A DNA stretch of 22,144 bases, taken from the NCBI GenBank assembly GCA_044866695.1, contig JBIOUF010000150.1, positions 1 to 22,144 of the forward strand, read 5' to 3'. The notes beneath the pieces were generated by a model. The model made no database searches and had not been told where the DNA came from. It saw nothing but the letters and a program-made list of their open reading frames with translations. The position numbers and the translations under genes were made by a program. This DNA comes from JBIOUF01 sp044866695 (lineage in GTDB: Bacteria; Actinomycetota; Actinomycetes; Propionibacteriales; Nocardioidaceae). This document shows, piece by piece, positions 9,342 through 16,406 of this stretch; the stretch's first letter is position 1, and every line of letters begins with the position of its first letter.

Positions 9342-9530
9342 TCAGTCCTCCTGGACCTCGTCGTTCCAGGCGGGGTCGCTGTCCCAGTCCTCGTTGCGCT
9401 GCTCGACCTTCTCCAACGCGTGGGCCGCCTCGTCGGCACTCGAGTAGGGCCCCAGCCGGTCCTGGTTGCGGCAACCGTCTGCCCCTTCGACGGCGTGGTG
9501 TGTCAGGCAGAACCAGTACTCCTGCGCCAT
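9342..9530 (-). CDS. 62-aa conserved actinobacterial protein with a half-SPOR-like motif
   Basis: Encodes 62 aa starting MAQEYWFCLTHHAVEG. The segment LGPYSSADEAAHALEKVEQR resembles the GPY..EEA..AL pattern of SPOR-type repeats, and homologues of about 60 aa beside map are often labelled that way. One Cys and two His sit near the N-terminus and another Cys at GCRNQD, so metal or redox binding is possible but unproven. Longer upstream starts exist in frame, but ATG 9530 has a strong AGGAGG about 5 nt upstream. It is first in a two-gene operon with the membrane protein and is divergent from map, sharing a 91-bp intergenic region. Confidence 0.75.
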   Translation of the reverse strand: MAQEYWFCLTHHAVEGADGCRNQDRLGPYSSADEAAHALEKVEQRNEDWDSDPAWNDEVQED

Positions 9531-9579
9531 GGCGTCCTCCTCAACGTCGTACCTCACTCTCGGTCCTGACCTGCGGTGG

Positions 9580-9613
9580 GCACAACTGGGCCACGACTGG
9601 GGCACAACTACAC
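9580..9613. promoter_or_regulatory. Three 11-bp-spaced direct repeats over the map promoter
   Basis: The heptamers cacaact (9581), cacgact (9592) and cacaact (9603) start exactly 11 bp apart, each preceded by c or g and the first two followed by ggg. On the minus strand the repeats read GTTGTGCCC, GTCGTGGCC, GTTGTGCCC. Eleven-bp spacing puts all three on nearly the same helical face, the arrangement used by OmpR/PhoP-family response regulators. The third repeat overlaps the map -10 box. The regulator is unknown. Confidence 0.5.
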
Positions 9614-9614
9614 T
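9609..9614 (+). promoter_or_regulatory. Candidate -10 box of a leaderless map promoter
   Basis: TACACT fits TANNNT and is followed by 7 nt (9615-9621) before GTG 9622, so the transcript likely starts at the initiation codon. No Shine-Dalgarno sequence lies between them. Confidence 0.55.
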
Positions 9615-9621
9615 GCGTGGG

Positions 9622-10470
9622 GTGACACCGCTGGCCCCCTTCCCGGTCTCCGCGCGGCGGTCCGTGCCGGCGCACATCGCCCGGCCCGAGTACGTCGACC
9701 GGGACGCCCCGGCCAGGTACACCGGCAGCGAGGTCAAGGACGCCGGGACCATCGAGCGCATGCGGGTCGCCGGTCGCCTTGCCGCCCAGGCGCTGCGGGT
9801 GGTCGGCGAGCACGTCGCGCCCGGCGTCACCACCGACGAGCTGGACCGGGTCGGCCACGAGTTCCTGTGCGACCACGACGCCTACCCGTCCACGTTGGGC
9901 TACAAGGGCTTCCCCAAGTCGCTGTGCACCAGCGTCAACGAGGTCATCTGCCACGGCATCCCCGACGCGCGGGTGATCCAGGACGGCGACATCGTCAACG
10001 TCGACATCACCGCCTTCATCGGCGGCGTGCACGGCGACACCAACGCCACCTTCCTGGCCGGCGACGTCGCCGCGGAGACGAGGGCGCTGGTCGAGCGCAC
10101 CGAGGAGGCGCTGCGCCGCGCGGTCAACGCGGTGCGGCCCGGCCGGCGGGTCAACGTCATCGGCCGGGTGATCGAGTCCTACGCGCGACGGTTCGGCTAC
10201 GGGGTGGTCAAGGAGTTCACGGGGCACGGCATCGGCACGGCGTTCCACAGCGGCCTGGTGATCCCGCACTTCGACGACCCGTACTACGACGACGTGATCC
10301 GCACCGGCATGACGTTCACCATCGAGCCCATGCTCTGCCTGGGCGCGGCCACCTGGGACATGTGGGACGACGGGTGGACGGTGACGACGAAGGACAAGCG
10401 GCCCAGCGCGCAGTTCGAGCACACCTTGCTGGTCACCGACACGGGCGCGGAGATCCTCACGCTGCCCTGA
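9622..10470 (+). CDS. map: Type I methionine aminopeptidase, actinobacterial 1c form
   Basis: Removes the initiator methionine from nascent proteins in the cytosol. Encodes 282 aa. The pita-bread metal ligands are visible: two Asp (VNVDITAF and VHGDTNATF), His (FTGHGIGTAFH), and Glu (FTIEPM and QFEHTLL), with the active-site His in CHGIPD. An N-terminal extension of about 40 residues rich in proline (LAPFPVS, then HIARPEYV) matches mycobacterial MapB/MetAP1c, which is thought to contact the ribosome. The frame is open upstream; GTG 9622 was chosen for the TANNNT box 7 nt before it and for agreement with MapB length. Three 14-bp tandem repeats follow the stop codon directly. Confidence 0.95.
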   Translation: MTPLAPFPVSARRSVPAHIARPEYVDRDAPARYTGSEVKDAGTIERMRVAGRLAAQALRVVGEHVAPGVTTDELDRVGHEFLCDHDAYPSTLGYKGFPKSLCTSVNEVICHGIPDARVIQDGDIVNVDITAFIGGVHGDTNATFLAGDVAAETRALVERTEEALRRAVNAVRPGRRVNVIGRVIESYARRFGYGVVKEFTGHGIGTAFHSGLVIPHFDDPYYDDVIRTGMTFTIEPMLCLGAATWDMWDDGWTVTTKDKRPSAQFEHTLLVTDTGAEILTLP

Positions 10471-10512
10471 CCGGTCCGCACCGACCCGTCCGCACCGACC
10501 GGTCCACATCGA
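10471..10512 (+). repeat. 14-bp tandem repeat, three copies, directly after map
   Basis: Units at 10471-10484, 10485-10498 and 10499-10512. Copies 1 and 2 differ at one base; copy 3 differs from copy 1 at two. The array starts on the base after the map stop codon, in the 120-bp gap before the decarboxylase gene. It has no reading-frame or hairpin role that I can see. Confidence 0.8.
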
Positions 10513-10590
10513 GCGCCGGGGCGGCCCGGCCCGTGGCCGGTCAGGCCCCCGACCTGGCGGGAAGCCGGTCCAGGGGCGACAGTGGGCGCC

Positions 10591-11958
10591 ATGGATCCCC
10601 GGGAGGCCGCGCTGGCCCGTGCGCACGACCACGCCAGGCGGTGGCTCGCCTCTCTCCAGACCCGGCCGGTGCCGCCGACGGCGTCCGCGTCCGACGTCGT
10701 CGCACGGCTCGGTGGCGCCCTTCCGGAGGGGCCGACCGCGCCTTCCGAGGTGGTCGACCTGCTCGCGGAGGCCTGCGAGCCGGGCCTCACCGCGATGCCG
10801 TCCGGGCGCTTCTACGGGCTGGTCGTCGGCGGCACCCACCCAGCCGCGCTGGCGGCGGACTGGCTCACCAGCGCCTGGGACCAGAACGCGCTGCTGCGCC
10901 AGGTCACCCCGGCCGCGGTGGCCGTGGAGGACGTCACCCGCGGCTGGCTGCTGGACCTGCTGGGCCTGCCCGCCGGCTGCGCGGTCGGGTTCGCCACCGG
11001 GGCGACCATGTCGAACTTCAGCTGCCTTGCGGCGGCGCGCGACGCGGTGCTGCGCGGGGCCGGCTGGGACATCGCGGCCGGGCTGGCCGGGGCTCCCCCG
11101 GTGCGGGTGCTGGTCGGCACCGAGCGGCACGAGACGGTCGACCTGGCGCTTCGCTACCTGGGCCTGGGCGCCCCCGAACCGGTCTCGGCCGACGACCAGG
11201 GCCGCATCGACCCCTCGGCCCTGGCCGACGCTCTCGCCTCGGGCCCGCCGGGGCCCACGATCGTCGCCCTCCAGGCGGGCAACGTGCACTCCGGCGCCTT
11301 CGACCCCTTCCGCGAGGCGATCGCGGCGGCGCAGGCGCACGGGGCCTGGGTCCACGTCGACGGCGCGTTCGGCCTCTTCGCCGCCGCCTCACCCGGCCTG
11401 CGGCACCTGGTCCAGGGGTACGACGCCGCCGACTCCTGGACCACCGACGCGCACAAGACGCTCAACGTCCCCTATGACTGCGGCATCGCGGTCGTCCGCG
11501 ACCCCGCCGCCCTGGGTGCGGCGATGGGGACCGGCGGTGCGTACCTGGTCCAAGACGCCGCCGGTGACCCGTTCCGGACGGTGCCGGAGATGTCGCGCCG
11601 CGCCCGCGCCCTCACGGTCTGGGCGGTGCTGCGCTCGCTGGGCCGCTCCGGCGTCGCCGAGCTCGTCGACGGGTTCTGCCGCCACGCCCGCAGCTTCGCC
11701 GTCGGGGTCGCCGGCCTCCCAGGCGCCGAGGTGCTCAACGACGTGGTGTTCAGCCAGGTGTGCGTGTCGTTCGGCTCCGACCAGGCGACCCGCGACGTGG
11801 TCCGCGCGCTCCTGGCCGACGGCACCGCCTGGATGTCCGGCTCCCGCTGGCACGACCGCGCCGTCCTGCGCATCTCGGTCAGCAACTGGTCCACCAGCGA
11901 CGACGACGTCCACCGCAGCCTCGTCTCTCTCGCTCGCGCCGCCCGCCTCCCACGTTGA
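10591..11958 (+). CDS. PLP-dependent group II amino acid decarboxylase family protein
   Basis: Encodes 455 aa of the aromatic-L-amino-acid/glutamate decarboxylase fold (type I PLP fold). The Schiff-base lysine is K289 in TTDAHKTLNVPYDCG, the PLP-pyridine Asp is in HVDGAFGLF, and a phosphate/PLP-binding segment GFATGATMSNFSCLAAARD lies near residue 131. The C-terminal WSTSDDDVHRSL segment is typical of the family. Substrate cannot be read from sequence; some members act as aminotransferases or lyases instead. GTG 10582 is an alternative start 3 codons earlier. A weak GACAGT at 10578-10583 lies 7 nt before ATG 10591, so leaderless initiation is possible. It is a single gene; the next gene is convergent, with repeat arrays between them. 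Confidence 0.88.
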   Translation: MDPREAALARAHDHARRWLASLQTRPVPPTASASDVVARLGGALPEGPTAPSEVVDLLAEACEPGLTAMPSGRFYGLVVGGTHPAALAADWLTSAWDQNALLRQVTPAAVAVEDVTRGWLLDLLGLPAGCAVGFATGATMSNFSCLAAARDAVLRGAGWDIAAGLAGAPPVRVLVGTERHETVDLALRYLGLGAPEPVSADDQGRIDPSALADALASGPPGPTIVALQAGNVHSGAFDPFREAIAAAQAHGAWVHVDGAFGLFAAASPGLRHLVQGYDAADSWTTDAHKTLNVPYDCGIAVVRDPAALGAAMGTGGAYLVQDAAGDPFRTVPEMSRRARALTVWAVLRSLGRSGVAELVDGFCRHARSFAVGVAGLPGAEVLNDVVFSQVCVSFGSDQATRDVVRALLADGTAWMSGSRWHDRAVLRISVSNWSTSDDDVHRSLVSLARAARLPR

Positions 11959-11959
11959 C

Positions 11960-12163
11960 CCGTCAATGTTGGTGGGCCGAACCGTCAATGTTGGCGCGCC
12001 GAACCGTCAATGTTGGCGCGCCGAACCGTCAATGGTGGCGCCTGTCGCGCCCGCACCAACATTGACGGCTCGACCCGCAACAGTTGACGGCTCGACCCGC
12101 AACAGCTGACGGCTCGACCCGCAAGAGCTGACGGCTCGACCCGCAAGAGCTGACGGCTCGACC
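11960..12163. repeat. Two 22-bp tandem arrays in head-to-head orientation between convergent genes
   Basis: Left array: 22-bp units at 11960-11981, 11982-12003 and 12004-12025, plus a partial at 12026-12042, each beginning ccgtcaatgttgg (one variant in the last). After a 12-nt spacer, the right array has units at 12055-12076, 12077-12098, 12099-12120, 12121-12142 and a final partial to 12163, each containing the reverse complement core ttgacgg or a variant. Innermost arms pair perfectly over 13 bp (ccgtcaatgttgg with ccaacattgacgg at 12056-12068). Transcripts from either side could fold into long stems, so bidirectional termination or mRNA 3'-end protection is plausible. There are no spacers, so it is not CRISPR. 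Confidence 0.92.
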
Positions 12164-12166
12164 GGG

Positions 12167-12607
12167 TCAGATGAGCTCGTCGTAGGACTTCTGGCCGACC
12201 TGGGCCATCTTGCGCTCGCAGCGCAGGACGCCGGCCTCGTGTTCGGGGTCGCCGGACATCACCGCGGCGAGGCGCAGGTGGGGCATGGCCTCGGCGTACC
12301 GGGACTGGCGCTCGAGGACCCGGCCGAGGGCGAACCGCGCCCACAGGTCGGTGGGGTGGTCCTCGACCAGCCGGACCAGCTCGGCCTCGGCGTGGCCGAG
12401 CTGGGCGCTCTGGAAGTACGCCCAGGCCCGGAGGGTGCGCAGGCTGGCCGAGGCCGGTTCGGACTCGATGGCCGGGGTGAGGATCTCGATCGCCTTCAGC
12501 GGCGAGGACGCCTCGAGCAGGGCCCACGCCTGACGGTAGGCGTCGGCGGGGTGCTTGGGGCCACCCGAGGGGTCCGGGAGCTCGAAGGGCGGCAGCACCG
12601 GGTCCAT
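12167..12607 (-). CDS. Tetratricopeptide-repeat protein
   Basis: Encodes 146 aa. Helical TPR-like pairs cover most of the protein: AYRQAWALLEASSPLKAIEIL (about residues 23-43), LRTLRAWAYFQSAQLGHAEAEL (56-77) and LWARFALGRVLERQSRYAEAMPHLRLA (87-113), with conserved Ala/Leu/Tyr spacing. The last helix, EHEAGVLRCERKM, is charged. There is no signal peptide or membrane segment, so it is probably a cytosolic protein-interaction scaffold. ATG 12607 has AGGA close upstream. It follows pflA on the same strand with a gap of 52 nt, so it may be the third gene of the pfl operon, though similar TPR proteins occur widely without pfl. Its 3' end meets the 22-bp inverted arrays. Confidence 0.8.
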   Translation of the reverse strand: MDPVLPPFELPDPSGGPKHPADAYRQAWALLEASSPLKAIEILTPAIESEPASASLRTLRAWAYFQSAQLGHAEAELVRLVEDHPTDLWARFALGRVLERQSRYAEAMPHLRLAAVMSGDPEHEAGVLRCERKMAQVGQKSYDELI

Positions 12608-12659
12608 GTCCTGCCCAACACCGGCGCAGGGGGCGGTGTTCCCGCCGCTGAGCGGACGG

Positions 12660-13493
12660 TCAGTAGGTGATCAGCCCGTAGGAGCGGAACTCCTCGCGCA
12701 CCCGGTCCACCAGCTCGGCGGTGGGCGGATCGGTATCCCCCAGCTTGTAGGACAGCCCGAGCGAGGTCCACTTGTCCTTGGCCATCTGGTGGAAGGGCAG
12801 CACTTCGACCCGTTCCACGTTGGGCCAGCGCCGGACGATCCGCGCGACGGCGTCGACGTTCTGCTCGGCGTCGGTGAGGTCTGGCACCAGCACGAACCGG
12901 ACCCAGACCGGCATCAGCCGCCGGGCCAGCCGGTTCCCGAAGTCCAGCGTCGGCTGCAGCGGCCGGCCGGTCACCGTGCGGTAGGTCCTCTCGTCGCCGG
13001 ACTTCACGTCCAGCAGCACCAGGTCGATGTCGTCGAGCATCGCGTCGGTGGCGTTCGCGCCATGGAAGCCCGAGGTGTCCAGGGCGGTGTGGACGCCCCG
13101 GTCCGCCGCGGCGCGCAGCAGCCGGCCGGCGAAGGCGGGCTGCAGCAGCGGCTCCCCGCCGGACAGGGTGAGACCGCCGCCGGTCGCCGCGAACACCTCG
13201 CGGTAGCGGTCCAGCCGAAGGAGCACGTCGTCGACGCGGACCCTGGCGCCGTTGCGCAGCCACCACGTGTCGGGGTTCTGGCAGTACTGGCACCGCAGCG
13301 CGCAGCCCGACAAGAACAACGTCATGCGGGTGCCGGGCCCGTCCACCGCGGTGACCAGCTCCCAGGAGTGCACGGCGCCGACGTCGCCGGTCCGCGTCGC
13401 CGCCAGCCGCTCGGCGCGGCCGAGGTCCTCGACGACGGGGATTCCGGACAGCCCGGCACCCGCGGGCCGGGCCGCCAGCGGGTCCTCGGGCAT
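12660..13493 (-). CDS. pflA: Pyruvate formate-lyase activating enzyme (radical SAM)
   Basis: Generates the catalytic glycyl radical on PflB using a [4Fe-4S] cluster and S-adenosylmethionine. Encodes 277 aa. The radical SAM motif is C64-x3-C68-x2-C71 (SGCALRCQYCQNPDTW), followed by the SAM-contact LSGGEPLLQ and LLDVKSGDE, and by a late HQMAKDKW typical of PflA. It is about 30 residues longer than E. coli PflA; the extra residues are a Pro/Ala-rich N-terminal tail before VGAVHSWELVTAVDGPG, so an internal start is possible. It starts 8 nt after the pflB stop, so the two are co-transcribed and probably translationally coupled. Confidence 0.94.
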   Translation of the reverse strand: MPEDPLAARPAGAGLSGIPVVEDLGRAERLAATRTGDVGAVHSWELVTAVDGPGTRMTLFLSGCALRCQYCQNPDTWWLRNGARVRVDDVLLRLDRYREVFAATGGGLTLSGGEPLLQPAFAGRLLRAAADRGVHTALDTSGFHGANATDAMLDDIDLVLLDVKSGDERTYRTVTGRPLQPTLDFGNRLARRLMPVWVRFVLVPDLTDAEQNVDAVARIVRRWPNVERVEVLPFHQMAKDKWTSLGLSYKLGDTDPPTAELVDRVREEFRSYGLITY

Positions 13494-13501
13494 GACCCCG
13501 C

Positions 13502-15793
13502 TCAGACGCTGCCGTGGAACGTCCTCGACAGCACGTCGAGCTGCTGTTCCCGGGACAGCCGGACGAAGTTCACCGCGTAGCCGGAGACCCGCACGGTCAG
13601 CTGCGGGTAGTCCTCCGGGTGCTCCATGGCGTCCTCGAGCGTCTCGCGGTTGAGCACGTTGACGTTCATGTGGAAGCCCTCGGAGGCGAAGTACGCGTCC
13701 AGCAGCCCGGCCAGGTGCGAGACCTGCTCGTCCTCGGTGCGGCCCAGGCCGGACGGCAGGACGGTGTTGGTCAGCGAGATGCCGTCCTGGGCGTCCTCGT
13801 AGGGGATCTTGGCCACCGACAGCGCGGAGGCGAGCATTCCGTGGGTGTCCCGGGCGTTCATCGGGTTCGCCCCGGGCGCGAACGGCTCCCCGCGCCGGCG
13901 GCCGTCGGGCGTGCTGCCGGTGGCCTTGCCGTACACCACGTTGGAGGTGATCGTGAGCACCGACTGGGTGTGCGTGGCGTTGCGGTACGTCGGGTAGGAC
14001 CGCACCTTCTCCATGAACCGGCGCACCAGGTCCACGGCGATGTCGTCGGCACGGTCGTCGTCGTTGCCGTACGTCGGGAAGTCCCCGGTGGTCTCGAAGT
14101 CGACCGCGATCCCCCGCTCGTCGAAGACCGGCACCACCTGGGCGTGCTTGACCGCCGAGAGCGAGTCGGTCACCACCGACAGGCCGGCGATGCCGCAGGC
14201 CATGGTGCGCAGGATCTCGCCGTCGTGCAGCGCCATCTCCAGCCGCTCGTAGGCGTACTTGTCGTGCATGTAGTGGATGACGTTGAGCGCCTCGACGTAC
14301 GTCGACGCCAGCCAGTCCATCTCGGCGTCCAGCCGCGCCATCACGTCGTCGAAGTCCAGCGGGCCCGGCCCGACCGGGGCGCTGGCCGGGCCGACCTGCG
14401 CGCCGCTGATCTCGTCACGGCCGCCGTTGATGGCGTAGAGCAGCGTCTTGGCGAGGTTGACCCGGGCGCCGAAGAACTGCATCTGCTTGCCCACCCGCAT
14501 CGGCGAGACGCAGCAGGCGATCGCGGCGTCGTCGCCCCAGGAGCCGCGGATCTGCCGGTCGGACTCGTACTGGATCGAGGAGGTGTCGATGGACACCTTC
14601 GCCGCGAACCGCTTGAACCCCTCGGGCAGAGCGGGGTCCCAGAACACGGTCAGGTTGGGCTCGGGAGCCGGGCCCAGGTTGTACAGGGTCTGGAGGTAGC
14701 GGAACGTCGTCTTGGTGACCAGGTGCCGGCCGTCCTCGCCGATGCCGCCCAGCGCCTCGGTGACCCACGTCGGGTCCCCGGAGAACAGCTCGTCGTACTC
14801 GGGGGTGCGCAGGAACCTGATGATCCGCAGCTTGACCACGAACGCGTCGATGATCTCCTGCGCGTCGGTCTCGCTCAGCGTTCCCGCGGCCATGTCGCGC
14901 GCGAAGTACACGTCGAGGAAGGTCGACGTGCGGCCCAGCGACATCGCGGCGCCGTTCTGCTCCTTGCAGGCGCCCAGGTAGGCCAGGTAGAGCCACTGCA
15001 CCGCCTCGCGGGCGCTGGCCGCCGGGCGGGAGATGTCGAAGCCGTACCGCGCCGCCATCTCCTCGAGCTCGGCGAGGGCGCGCTGCTGCTCGGAGTTCTC
15101 CTCGCGGGCGCGGATCACCTCCTCCGAGCCGCGCTGCATGTCCAGCCTGGCCCGCTCCGCGCGCTTGGCGTCGACCAGCGCGTCGACGCCGTACAGCGGC
15201 ACCCGGCGGTAGTCGCCGATGATCCGGCCGCGGCCGTAGGCGTCCGGGAGGCCGGTGACCACGTGGGAGGCCCGGGCGGCGCGCACGGCGGGCGGGTAGG
15301 CGTCGAACACGCCCGCGTTGTGGGTCTTGCGGTACTCGGTGAAGACCTTCCTCAAGGTCGGGTCGACGGGGTACCCGTAGGTGGTCAGCGCCCCCTCGAC
15401 CATCCGCCAGCCGCCGTACGGCATGATCGACCGCTTGAGCGGGGCGTCGGTCTGCAGCCCCACGATGACCTCGTCCTCGGGGTGGTCGGGGTCGATGTAG
15501 CCCGGACCGTGCGCCAGGATCGCCGCCGGCGTCTTCCAGTCGACGTCGTAGACCCCCTTCTCGCGCTCCTCGGGGAACATGGCGACGAGCCGCTGCCAGA
15601 CCCGGGTCGTGCGCTCGGTCGGGGGGGCCAGGAAGCCGGCGTCGCCGTCGTAGGGCGTGTAGTTGCGCTGGATGAAGTCACGGACGTCCACGCCGTCCTG
15701 CCAGGGGCCTCCGACGAAGCCGCTCCAGGCGGGCTGCGCCGGGTCGTCGGGGTGCGTGCCGTCCAGGTGGTCGAGCACCTCGTGGGCTGCCAT
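13502..15793 (-). CDS. pflB: Formate C-acetyltransferase (pyruvate formate-lyase)
   Basis: Converts pyruvate and CoA to acetyl-CoA and formate anaerobically. Encodes 763 aa, close to the 760 of E. coli PflB. The catalytic cysteine pair is C427-C428 (AIACCVSPM) and the radical glycine is G738 in the C-terminal RVSGYAVNF loop. Conserved CoA and barrel segments such as NGGRDEISG and MHDKYAYE are present, so it is a true PflB rather than another glycyl radical enzyme. ATG 15793 has a clear GGAGG at 15799-15803 with 5-nt spacing. It heads the pflB-pflA(-TPR) operon and lies downstream of rnpB on the same strand, with two dyads in between. The enzyme is oxygen-sensitive, implying microaerobic or anaerobic growth in at least part of the life style. 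Confidence 0.97.
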   Translation of the reverse strand: MAAHEVLDHLDGTHPDDPAQPAWSGFVGGPWQDGVDVRDFIQRNYTPYDGDAGFLAPPTERTTRVWQRLVAMFPEEREKGVYDVDWKTPAAILAHGPGYIDPDHPEDEVIVGLQTDAPLKRSIMPYGGWRMVEGALTTYGYPVDPTLRKVFTEYRKTHNAGVFDAYPPAVRAARASHVVTGLPDAYGRGRIIGDYRRVPLYGVDALVDAKRAERARLDMQRGSEEVIRAREENSEQQRALAELEEMAARYGFDISRPAASAREAVQWLYLAYLGACKEQNGAAMSLGRTSTFLDVYFARDMAAGTLSETDAQEIIDAFVVKLRIIRFLRTPEYDELFSGDPTWVTEALGGIGEDGRHLVTKTTFRYLQTLYNLGPAPEPNLTVFWDPALPEGFKRFAAKVSIDTSSIQYESDRQIRGSWGDDAAIACCVSPMRVGKQMQFFGARVNLAKTLLYAINGGRDEISGAQVGPASAPVGPGPLDFDDVMARLDAEMDWLASTYVEALNVIHYMHDKYAYERLEMALHDGEILRTMACGIAGLSVVTDSLSAVKHAQVVPVFDERGIAVDFETTGDFPTYGNDDDRADDIAVDLVRRFMEKVRSYPTYRNATHTQSVLTITSNVVYGKATGSTPDGRRRGEPFAPGANPMNARDTHGMLASALSVAKIPYEDAQDGISLTNTVLPSGLGRTEDEQVSHLAGLLDAYFASEGFHMNVNVLNRETLEDAMEHPEDYPQLTVRVSGYAVNFVRLSREQQLDVLSRTFHGSV

Positions 15794-15889
15794 GTCGTCC
15801 TCCAGGGGCCGCGTGCGATGGCTGGTGCGCTGGCTGGTGGCCGGGCCGACCCCTCGGGCGATGCGGCGGGGCCGGCCCGCCTGTGATCA

Positions 15890-15921
15890 TTCAACACCCG
15901 CGCGATTGGATCGTTCCAGTC
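15890..15921 (-). promoter_or_regulatory. Two dyad elements upstream of pflB, possible anaerobic-regulator sites
   Basis: An imperfect palindrome at 15904-15921 has 7-nt arms (gattgga / tccagtc, 6 of 7 paired) around tcgt; its TTGGA-N4-TCCAG core has the 5-4-5 geometry of FNR/CRP-family sites, although the bases differ from the FNR consensus. Next to it, tgtgatcattcaaca at 15890-15904 has TGTGA opposite TCAACA, loosely like CRP or Rex sites. Both lie about 100-130 bp before the pflB start, in the 177-bp gap between rnpB and pflB. The assignment is speculative. Confidence 0.25.
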
Positions 15922-15970
15922 GTGGCGGTGTTCTGTTGGACACAGTTCCCGCAGCCGGGACCGGTGATGC

Positions 15971-16394
15971 GCGGACGAGCCGGCCTGTAGGCCGGGTTCT
16001 GTCCCCGCGCGCCTCGACGGCGCGCGGAGGGCGGCCATCCATCTGGGACCGCCGTCACCGGCGGCCTCGTGCGGTCCACCCGCGAGCTGGGGCGGGCCGC
16101 CCTCGTAGCGCTCGCGCGTCCGCACCGGGTCGCCCCGGTGCGGACTTCTCGACCTTGCTCCGGGTGGGGTTTGCCGAGCCGCCCCGGTCGCCCGGGGCGC
16201 TGGTGGTCTCTTACACCACCGTTTCACCCTTGCCACGCCGGCGTGCTCGGCACGCTCGCCGCGGCGGTCTGTTCTCTGTGGCACTGTCCCGCGGGTCACC
16301 CCGGGTGGGTGTTGCCCACCACCTTGCCCTGTGGAGCCCGGACCTTCCTCGACGAGGGAGCCCCTCGCCGCGGCCGCCCGGCCGGCTCGTCCGC
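15971..16394 (-). ncRNA. rnpB: RNase P RNA, bacterial class A
   Basis: The catalytic RNA of RNase P, which matures tRNA 5' ends. On the minus strand the hallmark 5' segment GAGGAAGGTCCGGGCTCC lies near 16333-16350 and the 3' segment ACAGAACCCGGCCTACAGG near 15983-16001. The internal GTGAAACGGTGGTGTAAGAG conserved region is near 16210-16229. The ends pair as P1: the 15 bases at 16380-16394 are perfectly complementary to 15971-15985, which sets the boundaries and gives about 424 nt. A TAGACT promoter box ends 6 nt upstream. pflB lies downstream on the same strand and could receive read-through transcription, as no strong terminator is evident after the 3' end. Confidence 0.96.
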
Positions 16395-16400
16395 CACTCC

Positions 16401-16406
16401 AGTCTA
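16401..16406 (-). promoter_or_regulatory. -10 box of the rnpB promoter, overlapping a stop codon
   Basis: On the minus strand TAGACT (16406 to 16401) matches TANNNT, followed by 6 nt before the predicted RNA 5' end at 16394. The TAG of this box is also the stop codon of the upstream RNase H/phosphatase gene (16404-16406). No clear -35 match was seen. Confidence 0.6.

Noticed and set aside
11960..12163. CRISPR array
   Set aside because: Units are contiguous with no unique spacers, and the two halves are in opposite orientation.
13514..15886. 790-aa plus-strand open frame opposite pflB
   Set aside because: It is antisense to a gene with complete catalytic motifs; composition is typical of a GC shadow.
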